A DNA stretch of 64,000 nucleotides from RPQJ01 sp963726665. Lineage in GTDB: Bacteria > Pseudomonadota > Gammaproteobacteria > Steroidobacterales > Steroidobacteraceae. Under the pieces are notes generated by a model. It saw nothing but the letters and a program-made list of their open reading frames with translations, was not told the origin of the DNA and made no database searches. The stretch covers positions 1 through 64,000 of the forward strand of contig CAVSDW010000020.1 in NCBI GenBank assembly GCA_963726665.1. The letters run 5' to 3'. A program made the position numbers and the translations under genes. Shown in pieces: positions 34,315-44,129 of the stretch (positions are counted from its first letter, which is position 1; the number at the start of each line of letters is the position of its first letter).

Positions 34315-34520
34315 CTGCTGGCTCCGGCCTGCCAGGCCCCGGTGCCGATGGCGACGGTGTCGCGATCCATCAGCCAGCCGAGGCGCCCGACGCGACATTG
34401 CGCGTGGGCCCGAGGGGCCAACCTCCAGCAGGGAGGAACCCTGCGGTCTGCGCCCGCTCGATCCCCGTGTCGCCGACCGCCAGCCGGCATCAACGACGGG
34501 GCTTACTTTCCTTGTACGCC
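34277..34520 (-). ncRNA. Candidate small RNA ending in a Rho-independent terminator
   Basis: On the minus strand a region without family-supported coding ends in an intrinsic terminator (34286-34314 stem, then TTTTCTTTT). A further perfect stem GCAGGG/CCCTGC lies at 34428-34444. Nothing on this strand upstream to 34575 is a recognisable gene whose end it could mark. The 5' end is not known. Confidence 0.35.
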
Positions 34521-34575
34521 GCGTGGTCGAATGGCGAAAGTTCCAGATCTACGTACTGGGACTGCGGGAGCGCGC

Positions 34576-35166
34576 ATGAGCGGGGAAGGTCGGGCGCGTC
34601 GTACGCGCAAGGCAACGCCGGGCAGTCGGCCGCTGAGGGCGCTCGGTCGCGACGAAGTGGTCGCACGACTCGAGGCGGCGCTCGTCGAACGTGAAGGAAT
34701 TTCGGGCGCGCACTGCATCCACGAGCTGTGGATGCGCAACGAGCCGTCGCTCAACATCGAGCGTATGCTGGGCTTGCTGTGGCGGGCGGCTGCGGAGTCG
34801 GTGCCGGACTGGCTGCCGATGCGCTACGTGGAGTGGTTGCCGATGGCCTACGAGGTGGCGGCCCGATTCGAACGCCAGGGCCGGGGGCGGTCGAACATCT
34901 ACCTCGTGCTGCTCGAGTACGCGGACAGGGAGGGTGGGCCCTATGGCGTGTACGTGGGCGCGACGCAGTATTCGCCCGCCGAGCGGTTCGACCAGCACAA
35001 GGCGGGCATCCGTGCCGCGGGAAGCGTGCTGAAGCGCGGGCTCGAGGTGCTGACCGGACCCGTGCTGCACCTGCAGGGATTGAAGCGGGCGCAGGCCGAG
35101 GAGATCGAGGAGGGATTGGCCGAGGCGCTCCGGGCCGAGGGACTGCTGGTACGGGGCGGGCATTGA
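34576..35166 (+). CDS. GIY-YIG-like nuclease domain protein
   Basis: 196 residues. The N-terminal half is alpha-helical with SVPDWLPMRYVEWLPMAYEV. From residue 115 the fold resembles a GIY-YIG domain: NIYLVLLEYADREGGPYGVY, then VGATQYSPAERFDQHKAGIR, with G-V-Y-VGAT for GIY-YIG, an arginine and a histidine nine residues after it, and a late glutamate in AQAEEIEEGLAEAL. GIY-YIG enzymes cut DNA with one metal ion. No partner methylase or element is visible. Start ATG 34576, site GGGAG 10 bases upstream. Confidence 0.55.
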   Translation: MSGEGRARRTRKATPGSRPLRALGRDEVVARLEAALVEREGISGAHCIHELWMRNEPSLNIERMLGLLWRAAAESVPDWLPMRYVEWLPMAYEVAARFERQGRGRSNIYLVLLEYADREGGPYGVYVGATQYSPAERFDQHKAGIRAAGSVLKRGLEVLTGPVLHLQGLKRAQAEEIEEGLAEALRAEGLLVRGGH

Positions 35167-35241
35167 GGCGGGGGGAACGAATACAGGATGATCGGGTCCG
35201 ATGTATGAAGGGAAGGAAACCCCGCAAGTGAGGTGTCGGCA

Positions 35242-36027
35242 GTGAAGCGGCTGGTCCTGGTCGGCGGCGTCTTGTCCTGCCTGGTGGCGGGATGCGCGTG
35301 CTTGAAGCACGCCGAGCCGTCCTCGCCGGCGACCCAGGCGGCGTCGACGGCGGTTCCCGCGCCGGCCGCGACTCCGGCAATCTCGCCCGCACCCGCACCC
35401 GCGCCCGCACCCGTCGAGCCGCGGCCACCCGCGACTCCCGCGGCACCGGTTCCGCCAGTAGCCGCCAGGCCATCGCCACCGGCGGCGCCTGCTGCCGCGC
35501 CGCAAGCGGCGGTCACTGCTGCGGCGCCATCACCCGCGGCCCCGAAGGTTACGGGCGCCACCGCGCCGGCTCCTCGTGCTGCGCCAGCCCGGCCGCCGAC
35601 GGTCGCCGCTGCGCCTTCTGTTGCTGCGCCGGCGGTTGCCGCGGCGCCTGTGCCCGCGTCGCCACCGAAAGCCGCCCCGGCGCCGGTTGCGGCGAAGCCG
35701 CCGGCCCCGACGCTGGACCTCAAGTCCCTCGAAACGAGGCTCCGCGGGACCCCGGCCATCGGCGTGTTCACGAAGCTTTCGCTCAAGAACCAGGTCGACG
35801 ACCTGCTCGGCCAGTTCCGTGCCTACCACAAGCACCAGGCTGCGCTGACGCTTGCGGAACTTCGCCAGTCGTACAACCTGCTGATGCTCAAGGTGCTCTC
35901 GCTGCTTCAGGACAGCGATCCCACGCTCGCCCACGACATCGTCGCCTCGCGGGATGCGATCTGGGGCATCCTCTCCGACCCGAAGAAATTCACCGAATCC
36001 AACTTGATGGCGGGAGTCACGCCGTGA
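35242..36027 (+). CDS. Proline/alanine-rich lipoprotein
   Basis: 261 residues from GTG 35242 (GTG 35233 possible). Lipobox LSCLVAGC at residues 13-20. Residues 30-165 are Pro/Ala repeats, a long flexible spacer. Residues 170-260 form a helical domain (LDLKSLETRLRGTPAIGVFT, ALTLAELRQSYNLLMLKVLS, SRDAIWGILSDPKKFTE). A reach across the periplasm from the outer membrane is likely. Function unknown. The stop overlaps the next start (GTGA). Confidence 0.7.
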   Translation: MKRLVLVGGVLSCLVAGCACLKHAEPSSPATQAASTAVPAPAATPAISPAPAPAPAPVEPRPPATPAAPVPPVAARPSPPAAPAAAPQAAVTAAAPSPAAPKVTGATAPAPRAAPARPPTVAAAPSVAAPAVAAAPVPASPPKAAPAPVAAKPPAPTLDLKSLETRLRGTPAIGVFTKLSLKNQVDDLLGQFRAYHKHQAALTLAELRQSYNLLMLKVLSLLQDSDPTLAHDIVASRDAIWGILSDPKKFTESNLMAGVTP

Positions 36028-36290
36028 ACACACATGCAAATCGCCTGGCCCTGATGCTCGTGACGACGGCCCTGTACGCCATGTCGTCGCAGGCCGCCGA
36101 GCCGGTCACCAGCGAAGTCCCGGTCGCAAAGGACCTGACCGCGGTGATTGCCCTGCAGGGCCTTCCGTGCGGACAGGTCGTCGACGTCAGCCAGAAGGGA
36201 GACAACGACTACGTCGCCTCGTGCGAGGACGGCCACCAGTACCGGGTGTTCGTGAACGCGGAAGGCCGGGTCGTCGTAGAGAAGAAATGA
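36024..36290 (+). CDS. Small periplasmic protein of unknown function
   Basis: 88 residues from GTG 36024. Signal peptide LALMLVTTALYAMSSQAAEP, then a small domain GLPCGQVVDVSQKGDNDYVA and DGHQYRVFVNAEGRVVVEKK with two cysteines that may pair. This strand pattern resembles PepSY- or YpeB-like small inhibitors but is not diagnostic. Overlaps the lipoprotein stop and the next start, so three genes are one translational unit. Confidence 0.65.
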   Translation: MNTHANRLALMLVTTALYAMSSQAAEPVTSEVPVAKDLTAVIALQGLPCGQVVDVSQKGDNDYVASCEDGHQYRVFVNAEGRVVVEKK

Positions 36291-36847
36291 GTGACCGCGC
36301 CGGGCGCGACATCCAGCGCTTGAGCACGGCCGAGCTGCTCACGCTTTTCCGGACACTCGAAGCGCCGGGCGTCGGGGAGATGCAAGGCGAGTACTCGGCG
36401 CAGACACTGCAGCAGCCCAACGTCGTGGCCACGCTGGCCGGTCGCTTCGGCCTCAATGATCCGTTGTATCCGGGCAGGTGGCTGTCGAAGTCGTTCCGGC
36501 CGGTGAGTGAGCACCACGGGCGTGGATACAACTCGTTCAGGCACTTTGGTCGCGTGGTGGATCGGTTCCCGATGGCGACGCTCATCGCGCCCTCGCGTTA
36601 CGACGGTCGGCCGGCCTTCCAACTCGTCTACCGTGCGTACCACTCGCTGTTCGGCGCCATGCACATGGTGGACGAGGTCCGGCGCCTCGAGGCGGGGCGC
36701 TACCTCGGCATCGGAACCTTCGGCTTCACCGACGCCCAGCGCCGCATGCCCTGTCCGTTCCTGCTCACCGGGCCGGTCGGATCCTGGCGCGGCGATATCG
36801 GCAGGGAGCGGGCGGGATTCAATCCTGAGGGTGAGTTCCCGGCGTAG
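36287..36847 (+). CDS. Uncharacterised protein, third gene of the lipoprotein cluster
   Basis: 186 residues from ATG 36287 overlapping the previous stop by four bases (ATGA). Marked by GEMQGEYSAQTLQQPNV, GRGYNSFRHFGRVVDRFPMA, SRYDGRPAFQLVYRAYHS and MVDEVRRLEAGRYLGIGTFG. No signal peptide. I recognise it as a conserved bacterial protein pattern but cannot name a family or function. Confidence 0.6.
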   Translation: MSDRAGRDIQRLSTAELLTLFRTLEAPGVGEMQGEYSAQTLQQPNVVATLAGRFGLNDPLYPGRWLSKSFRPVSEHHGRGYNSFRHFGRVVDRFPMATLIAPSRYDGRPAFQLVYRAYHSLFGAMHMVDEVRRLEAGRYLGIGTFGFTDAQRRMPCPFLLTGPVGSWRGDIGRERAGFNPEGEFPA

Positions 36848-36916
36848 TCGAACAGCAGTGGTTCCGCTGCGACAGCGTAGCGACGAGCCCGGCGGAACCG
36901 TCCGGCCGATGAAGGC

Positions 36917-37003
36917 TCAGCCGATGAGATCCACCTGCCCGGTCCCCAGGCGATAGATCCCGCCGGCGACCTTGACGCGTCCCGCGCTCAATGAGTCGGG
37001 TCA
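36917..37003 (-). pseudogene. C-terminal fragment of a carbonic anhydrase gene
   Basis: The minus strand reads LSAGRVKVAGGIYRLGTGQV and then DLIG stop at 36917, the typical end of beta- or gamma-type bacterial carbonic anhydrases. Upstream in frame there is a stop within 15 residues and no zinc-ligand region, so only the end is left. Confidence 0.55.
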
Positions 37004-37173
37004 GGGCGCCCGAAACGCCGAAACGGCAAGCGAAACATGATGAAAGACCGTCGGTCCGGGGCGCAGACCTTGCGCCCCGTCACAGAATCGTAGCCCGCCA
37101 GTTCCCCTTATGTCACCTGCCCACTTAGTCTCGTGCGCGGACCACGCCGTCCGCGAAGAGGGTCATTGCGGCA

Positions 37174-40100
37174 ATGCTTCGAGCGCAGCGAAAAGACGCG
37201 TCCAAACCGGGCATCGGCAAGCCGCCGGTGTCGGCGGCCGGGACAGGCTCGCATCGCCGCGGCCGAATGGGCTGGTTGTCGCGCTATTCCCTGCATGAGT
37301 TCTTCGAGTCGCTGTCGCTGACGGACCAGTTCCGCGTGACCGCGGTCGCCGCGATCACGGTGACGCTGATCGGCGTGCAGTTCTTCGTCACCGTCTGGGA
37401 CGCGTGGGCGGCGCGCAGGGACGGCCTGCACCTCGCGGCCGACGTGGCAAGCTCGATCTCCGCGGATGTCGGGAAGTTCGGGGCGCTCGACGCGCTCGAC
37501 AGGCTCGAAAACCACCGCGTCTTCCTCGCTGCCGACCTGCACCTCGAGAGCGGCGAGGTGCTGGAGAGCTACGACAGGAATCGCGTCAGCGGAGACGTGC
37601 GCGGCGTGGGTTCTCCCGAATCCGCAACCGCGGTGCCACACGGCATGAGCGTGCCGCATCGCGTGATGCGTTTTCTCGGGTTCGAACCCGACTATGTCGA
37701 ATACCCCGTCGAGATCAACCCGCAGGGTGCGGGGGTGCTCGCGCTTCTCATCGACCACCGGCCGGCGTGGGATGCGGCCACCGGGCGCCTCTACCAGATG
37801 CCCTTCATCCTCGCGCTCGGCATCCTGCTGGGCCTGCTCGCCGCGAACTCGCTGAAGCGGCAGGTCGTCGAGCCTCTCGAGCAACTGGCGAACGCGACAC
37901 GTGTCCGCAGCGACGCGGGCGCGACGCCGGTGCAAAGCGGGGCGCGGGGCAGGAACGAGCTTACGCAGCTTGCGACCAACTTCGATGCGCTCGCCGACCG
38001 GCTCCTCGAGTACGAACGCGACCTCACGACGCTGCGCGTTTCTTCGCGCGAGCAGATCATCGAGCGTACCCGGGAACTGGAGCAGCGCCTGCGCGAGACC
38101 GAGGCCCTCACACGGTCGAAAGACGAATTCCTGGCCAACATGAGCCACGAGATCCGCACACCGATGAACGGCGTGCTGGGCATGGCGGAACTGCTCGCGG
38201 GCACCGATCTCGACAAGCGACAGCGGCGCTACGTGGACTCGATGCGGTCTGCCGCCGACACGATGATGCAGATCATCAACGACATCCTCGACGACTCGAA
38301 GATCGAGGCCGGCAAGATGGAGCTGGTCCGCGAGGTCTTCGACGTGCGTGAGTTCGCGGAGCAGGTGGGCGAGATCTTCGCGGGTCGTGCCGAAAGCAAG
38401 AAGCTCGAGCTCATCTGCCGCGTCGAGCCCGTGGTTCCGGCGGCCGTCGTGGGCGACGCGCTGCGCCTGCGCCAGGTCATCGGCAACCTCGTGTCGAACG
38501 CGGTCAAGTACACCGAGCAGGGCGAAGTCCAGATCCGCATCGGGCTCGACGACCTGGACGAGGACAAGTGCCGGCTGCATTTCAGCGTCTCGGACACCGG
38601 GCCGGGCATTGCGGAGCCCGACCAGGCCATGGTGTTCGAGGCCTTCAGCCAGCTCGGCAACGCGCAGCGCGTCGGCGGCACGGGGCTCGGCCTGTCCATC
38701 GCCACGCGCCTGGTGCAGCTCATGGGCGGCGAGAAGATCGACCTGCGCAGCGAGCCCGGCAAGGGCAGCTCGTTCTCCTTCGTGCTGCCGTTCAAGGTAG
38801 AGGCCGCGGCGCCCGCCCCGAACGGCACGACCGACGAGTTCGCCGGGATGCGCGTGCTGGTCGTGGACGACAGCGCGACGAGCTACATGTACCTCGAGGA
38901 GACGCTCGCGAACTGGTCCGTCGACGTGACCGTGCTTAACCAGGGCCGGATGCTCGGCGACCGGCTGCGCGAGGCGGCTGCCCGGCGCCGGCCATTCTCG
39001 GCCGTGCTGCTCGACCATGCGCTGCCCGACGCGACGACGGCGGAACTCCTGCGCACCATCCGGCTCGATCCCGCGCTCGCGGACACCTGGGTGGTCCTGA
39101 TGAGCGCATTCGACTTCGACCCGCCGCGCGAAGGCAACCGCGTCATCAAGCCGGACGCATGCATTGCGAAGCCGGTGCGGCAGCAGCTTCTCCGCAGTGC
39201 GCTGCAGGCGGCCCGTGAACCGCGCGAGCCCGACGCGATCGAGGAAGCGCCCGAGGCCGAGGTGCGCGAAGCCGTATCCGAGCCGGAGGGCCTGCTGTCG
39301 CTCGGCCTCGACGTGCTGGTCGCGGACGACAACGTGATCAACCGCGAGGTCGCGCAGGCGATGCTCGAGCGTGTCGGCTGCCGCGTCACGGCCGCGGAGG
39401 ATGGCAACGCGGCCCTCGATCATGCGCACCGCCGCCGGTTCGACGCCATCCTGATGGACTGCCAGATGCCCGGCATGGACGGCTACGCGGCCACTGCGGC
39501 CATTCGTCGTACCGAGACCGAGCGCCGCTCGCAGGCGACGCCGATCATCGCGCTCACGGCCAACGTGCTGGCGCGCGACCGGACCCGCTGCCTCGAGGCA
39601 GGCATGAATCATTTCCTGGCCAAGCCATTCACACAGGACCAGCTGATCGCTGTCCTGAGGCCGATCGCATTGGAGCGCGGAACGCTCGTCGTCCCGCCGC
39701 CGGTCGTTCGTCCAGCGCCGGAACCGAGGTCCGTCCGAACGGCGTCGGGCATGACACCCGTACGGACAGCGTCGGGCCTGAAGCCGGTCCGTCCCGAGGC
39801 CGAGATGCCGGCTCCTGCGCCCGTGCTGGTCGCGGCCGAGGATCCTGTCCTGGAGGAGGAGGGACCGCTTCTCTCCGACACGATCGTGCTCGACATGCTC
39901 GAGGTCCCTATCGGCGACGGCCACGAACTGAACTCCGTGCCACTGCTCGACCCAGAGCAGGTGGCGGCCATCCGCGGCCTCGGCAAGCCGCAGGTCTTCG
40001 AGCGGCTTGTGCCAGCTGCTCTTCGCCACGGCGCCGGAATCGCTGCAACGGCTCGGTGCCGCGCTCGACGCGGGCGACCTCGATGCAATCGGCGCCACGG

Positions 40101-40294
40101 CGCACTCGCTCAAGTCGCCGGTGAACAGCCTGGGCGGACGTCGCCTGGCGGAACAGCTCGAGCGATGCGAGATGGCCGCCCGCGACCAGGGTGACATCAA
40201 GGCAGCCCGCAGGGCGGCCCGCGGCATGAAACAGACTTACGCGGACCTGGAAGCGGCCCTGAGGGCCGAGACCGCCCGCGCCACCGGTACATGA
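37174..40294 (+). CDS. Hybrid sensor histidine kinase with two REC domains and HPt (one frame break)
   Basis: About 1039 residues. Two membrane helices (VTAVAAITVTLIGVQFFVTV near 55 and MPFILALGILLGLLAAN near 208) flank a periplasmic sensor region of about 130 residues; then HAMP-like linker, kinase core with NMSHEIRTPMNG (His at residue 325), N box NLVSNAVKY, DTGPGI and GTGLGLSI. Receiver 1 begins RVLVVDDSATSYMYLEE, receiver 2 LVADDNVINREVAQAMLE with phospho-Asp in ILMDCQMPGMDG. The HPt domain (TAHSLKSPVNSLGG) is in another frame after a slip near 40005. Phosphate probably moves H to D to H to the regulator encoded next. Start ATG 37174, ATG 37267 also plausible. Confidence 0.9.
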
Positions 40295-40305
40295 GGCTTC
40301 AATCA

Positions 40306-42492
40306 ATGAGCGATACGCGCAACACCATGATCCTGATGGCCGACGATGATCCGGCCCAGATCATGCTCTCGGAAGCCGCGCTGGCCGGTGCCGGTTTCGT
40401 AGTGCACTCGGTGGGCGACGGCGCGGACGCCGTCGAGCAGTTCGAGCAGGTGAGGCCCGACATCGTGATCCTCGACGTCAACATGCCGCGCATGTCGGGC
40501 ATCGACGCCTGCCGTGCCATCCGTGAGCAGGCGCGTGGGCGGCCACTGCCGATCCTGATGCTCACCGGCCGCAACGACCTGCCTTCCATCAGCGACGCGT
40601 TCGCGGCGGGCGCCAGCGATTTCGCGCAGAAGGGCATCAACCCGCGCCTGCTCGTGGAGCGCGTGCGCTTCCTGCTGCGCGATCGCGACCGGCAGGAGGA
40701 GCTTCGCACCAGCCGCTCGAAGCTGCTGCTCGCGCAGCGCATCGCGCGCGTCGGTCACTGGGAACTCGGCACCGACGGCCGAACGCTGCACGTCTCGCCG
40801 ATGCTGGGCGAGATCCTGGGCATCGATCCGGCGTGCCTCAAGAGCTTCGAGGACTTCGTACGCATGCTCGACAAGTCGGAGCACTTCCCGCTCAGGCAGG
40901 CGTTCCTCGCCTGCGCGACCGGCGAGGGCCGCTGCAGTTTCGACCACAACCTGCGCACGGCCGCGGGCGCCGCGATCTGCGTGCACCTCGAGGCGGAACT
41001 CGTCGGTGACGCCGGCGCGTCGCAGGACGGCACAGTCATCGTGACACTGCAGGACCTGACGCGGCTGCACCGTGCCGAGGAGGCCGTCCGCCTGCTGTCC
41101 TATTCCGACGCCGCGACCGGCCTGCCGAACCGGCGCCACCTGTCCGAGCAGATCGCCGCTGCGCTCCAGGACTCGGCGGATGTGGTGGCGTCGGGCGTCG
41201 TGGCGTTCCGCATCCACAATCTCGACCACGTGGCCCAGGCGCAGGGCCCCGATGCCGCGAACGAAGTGCTGGCGAGCGTCGCGAGGCACCTCGAGGGGGA
41301 GCTCGCGGGCCTGAGCGACGGCGCAACCGTTCCCTGGCGCGCGTCCTCGGCCGCGGTCTGCCGTACCGCCGAGGCGGAGCTCGCGATGTTCCTCAGGAGC
41401 CGTGTCTCGGCGGAGCACCTCGCCGAACTCGCGTACACCATGCTGCAGTCGCTCGCAGCGCGCCCGCCGGGCGACGAGGCGGCGTACGTGCCGGGCATCA
41501 GCGCCGGAATCGCGTTCGTCGGCGCCGACAAGCCGGACGCCGAACTGCTGCTGCAGCGGGCCCATGCGGGCGCCGAGCAGGCGACGTCGCCGTGGTCCTG
41601 CGAGACGTTCTCGCCGGTGCCGCAGGCGCGTTCGCGCCGGCGACTGAAGGTGGAGTCGGTCCTGCGCAGTGCGGTCGAGCGCGGCGAGCTTTCGCTTGTC
41701 TACCAGCCGCGGGTCGCAATCGACAGCTACGAACTCATGGGCGTCGAGTGCCTCGCGCGCCTGCACAATCCCGAGCTGGGCCAGGTGGAACCCTCGGAGT
41801 TCATCCCGATCGCGGAAAGCGCCGGGCTCATCGAGGGCATCGGTCGCTGGGTGCTCGGCGAGGCGTGCCGTCAGCTCGCCGTGTGGCGCAAGGACTTCGC
41901 CCGCGAATTCTTCGTGTCGGTGAACCTCTCCGTGCGACAGCTCCGCGACCCGCGCCTCGTGGATATCGTCCGCGACGCGCTCGAGACGCACGGCCTGCCG
42001 GCCTCGGCGCTCGAACTCGAGATCACGGAGTCGAGTGTCGTCGATGCCCCAGCCGAGTCCCGCAAGATGCTCGAGAAGCTGCGGAGCATGGGCGTGCGGA
42101 TTGCGATTGACGACTTCGGCACGGGCTACTCCTCGCTGAGCCAGGTTCGGAGAGTCCAGTTCGACAGCATGAAGCTCGACCGGTCGCTGATGGCCGACCT
42201 GTACACCGACCTGGGCGCGCAGGGCGTCACGACGGCAGTGATCTCGATGGCACGCAGCATGCGCATGCGCTCGATCGCCGAGGGCATCGAGGATGCCGAC
42301 ACGCTCGAAATGCTGCGAGCGCTCGGCTGCGACGAGATCCAGGGAAACTACGTTTCGCCGCCACTGGGCCCGCGGGACTTCGAGACCTGGCTCGAGGACG
42401 GCGGCGCCGCGGCCCTGGCGAGGCAGGGCACGCTCGAGGTCATCGACGCCCTGGAAGCGGTCGAGCGGCGGCTGCGCGGCTCGGGGGGCTGA
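40306..42492 (+). CDS. Response regulator with REC, PAS-like, degenerate GGDEF and EAL domains
   Basis: 728 residues. Receiver: MILMADDDPAQIM, phospho-Asp in IVILDVNMPRMSG (residue 57), K in FAQKGIN. A PAS-like sensor follows (ARVGHWELGTDGRTLHVSPM). The GGDEF region (SDAATGLPNRRHLSEQI) lacks the GGDEF active-site loop, so no cyclase activity is expected. The EAL domain keeps catalytic residues: ECLARL in place of EALLR (residue 481), VNLSVRQL, ELEITESS, AIDDFGTGYSS, KLDRSLM, AEGIED and EIQGNY. It probably degrades c-di-GMP. It nearly abuts or overlaps the kinase gene (ATG 40291 would give an ATGA overlap; 40306 has GAGG upstream). Confidence 0.9.
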   Translation: MSDTRNTMILMADDDPAQIMLSEAALAGAGFVVHSVGDGADAVEQFEQVRPDIVILDVNMPRMSGIDACRAIREQARGRPLPILMLTGRNDLPSISDAFAAGASDFAQKGINPRLLVERVRFLLRDRDRQEELRTSRSKLLLAQRIARVGHWELGTDGRTLHVSPMLGEILGIDPACLKSFEDFVRMLDKSEHFPLRQAFLACATGEGRCSFDHNLRTAAGAAICVHLEAELVGDAGASQDGTVIVTLQDLTRLHRAEEAVRLLSYSDAATGLPNRRHLSEQIAAALQDSADVVASGVVAFRIHNLDHVAQAQGPDAANEVLASVARHLEGELAGLSDGATVPWRASSAAVCRTAEAELAMFLRSRVSAEHLAELAYTMLQSLAARPPGDEAAYVPGISAGIAFVGADKPDAELLLQRAHAGAEQATSPWSCETFSPVPQARSRRRLKVESVLRSAVERGELSLVYQPRVAIDSYELMGVECLARLHNPELGQVEPSEFIPIAESAGLIEGIGRWVLGEACRQLAVWRKDFAREFFVSVNLSVRQLRDPRLVDIVRDALETHGLPASALELEITESSVVDAPAESRKMLEKLRSMGVRIAIDDFGTGYSSLSQVRRVQFDSMKLDRSLMADLYTDLGAQGVTTAVISMARSMRMRSIAEGIEDADTLEMLRALGCDEIQGNYVSPPLGPRDFETWLEDGGAAALARQGTLEVIDALEAVERRLRGSGG

Positions 42493-42722
42493 CGGTCCCG
42501 GGCCGTCACCTGAATTCTCGCCGGGCGCTGGCCGGTTCCCGCCCCCGGGTCCGCGCGGTTCCTGAAGCAAGGTTCCTAAAGTACGAATTGCGCGGTTCGC
42601 CGCGCAAGCGATGATGTTCGCATTATCGACGACCACGCCGCGCCACGGGGCCCCGGGTCGGAACGTTCATGCGAGGCCCCGAGGTTCCCGGTTCCCGGCC
42701 GGCGGACACAAGGAGGCGGACC

Positions 42723-44032
42723 ATGAAGCCCAGGAATGCGATCTACTGCGTTGCAACGCTCGCGACGGCGGGCCTGTTGCTGGTGGCATGCGGCGGTGGC
42801 GGTGGCGGTGGACACTCCCATGCGAACGGGCACCGACTGCGTCCTTCACGGTGACGCCGGGTACCGGTCTCCTGCCGCTCGCGGTATCGCTCGACGCGAG
42901 CGCGTCGCGCGATACGGACGGCTCGATTGCAAGCTACCAATGGGACTTCGGTGACGGCACGGCGGCCACCGGGGCGACCGTCCAGCACACCTACCTCAAG
43001 TCTGCGCGCTTCGAGGTCAGGCTCTCGGTCACCGACAACCGCGGCGCAGTGGGCAAGGCGCTCCGTGCCATCGTCGCGATGTCGCCCGTGGCGGCCGGGC
43101 ATTACCTGGTCACCGAGATTCCGAAACTGGGGGGGCCGTTCCTCGAGCCGCAGGCCATCAACAACAAGGGCGAAGTCGTGGGGTATGCCGACATCAATGC
43201 CGACGAGGTTGAGCATGCCTTCCTGTACAGCGCGGGTACGACCCGCGACCTCGGGGCGCTGGACGGCACCTACAGCGGCGCGCGGGACCTCAACGATTCG
43301 ACCGAGGTGACGGGCACCTATGACAACGCGTCCGGGCAGGAGCGCGGCTTCCTCTATCGCAGCGGCAGCATGCAGGCGCTGGGGACGCTCGGCGGTACGT
43401 TCAGCAACGCGAATGCGATCAACGCCGCGGGCACCGTGGTCGGCCAGTCGTCGAACCAGGACGGTGACAGCCTGTGCTTCGTGCAGTCCTTTGGGCAGAT
43501 GAACGCCATGCCCACGCTGGGTCTGCCGTACTGCGACGCCAACGCGGTCAACGACCAGGGGCACGTCGCCGGCTTCTCGATCACTCCCACCGGCGAGCAG
43601 CACGTGTTCGTCTACCAGAACGGCACGATGACGGACATTGGCGGCAGCCAGACGCCCGGAATGAGCGTCTGGGTCACAGGCATGAACAACGATGACGACG
43701 TGATCGGGATGTGGGCGTACGGCGGCTACGCGGGGTATACGGGGTTCCTGTACCGCGCCGGCGTGATGGGGCCGCTGGCTGAAGGCATGGCCGAGCCCAG
43801 CGACATCAACAACGCGGGCGTGGTCGCCGGCTACGCGATCTTCGGCGTCGATGGGCATGCGTTCATATGGGACCAGACGAACGGGCTGCAGGACCTCAAC
43901 GGACTGATCGACCCCGGCCTGGACCTGACGCTTGGTGTGGTGCAGGGCATCAACGACATCGGGCAGATGACGGGCCATGGCTATCGCGCCGACGGCACGC
44001 CGGTCGCGTTCGTGCTGACCCCCGTCTGGTGA
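42723..44032 (+). CDS. PKD-domain and HAF-repeat lipoprotein, one frame break
   Basis: About 435 residues. ATG 42723 with AAGGAGG upstream; signal TLATAGLLLVACGGGGGGG with lipobox LLVAC. Then (second frame, slip near 42830) a PKD domain: PTASFTVTPGTGLLPLAVSL and SYQWDFGDGTAATGATVQHT. From residue 150 on are HAF-type repeats, each with an INNKGEVVGYAD- or INAAGTVVGQSS-like element and FLYSAG- or FLYRSG-like partner. This predicts a beta-propeller on the cell surface or outside. Function unknown. It is followed by a convergent operon. Confidence 0.8.
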
Positions 44033-44129
44033 TGAAGCGGGCGAGGGTCGGTGGCGGAGTGAGGAGGCGATGAGGCAGGCGGCGAACACCGGGTCGCTGC
44101 GGGCTCGGCCTGCCCGTGGTCTCCTCTGC

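Noticed and set aside
35340..35700. Low-complexity GC repeats as a possible non-coding element
   Set aside because: They are in frame and encode the Pro/Ala linker of a lipoprotein.
37108..40227. Very long open frame on the minus strand opposite the kinase gene
   Set aside because: The plus strand shows full kinase, receiver and membrane motifs. The opposite frame has no family motif and is rich in Arg, Val and His as expected of antisense reading in GC-rich DNA.
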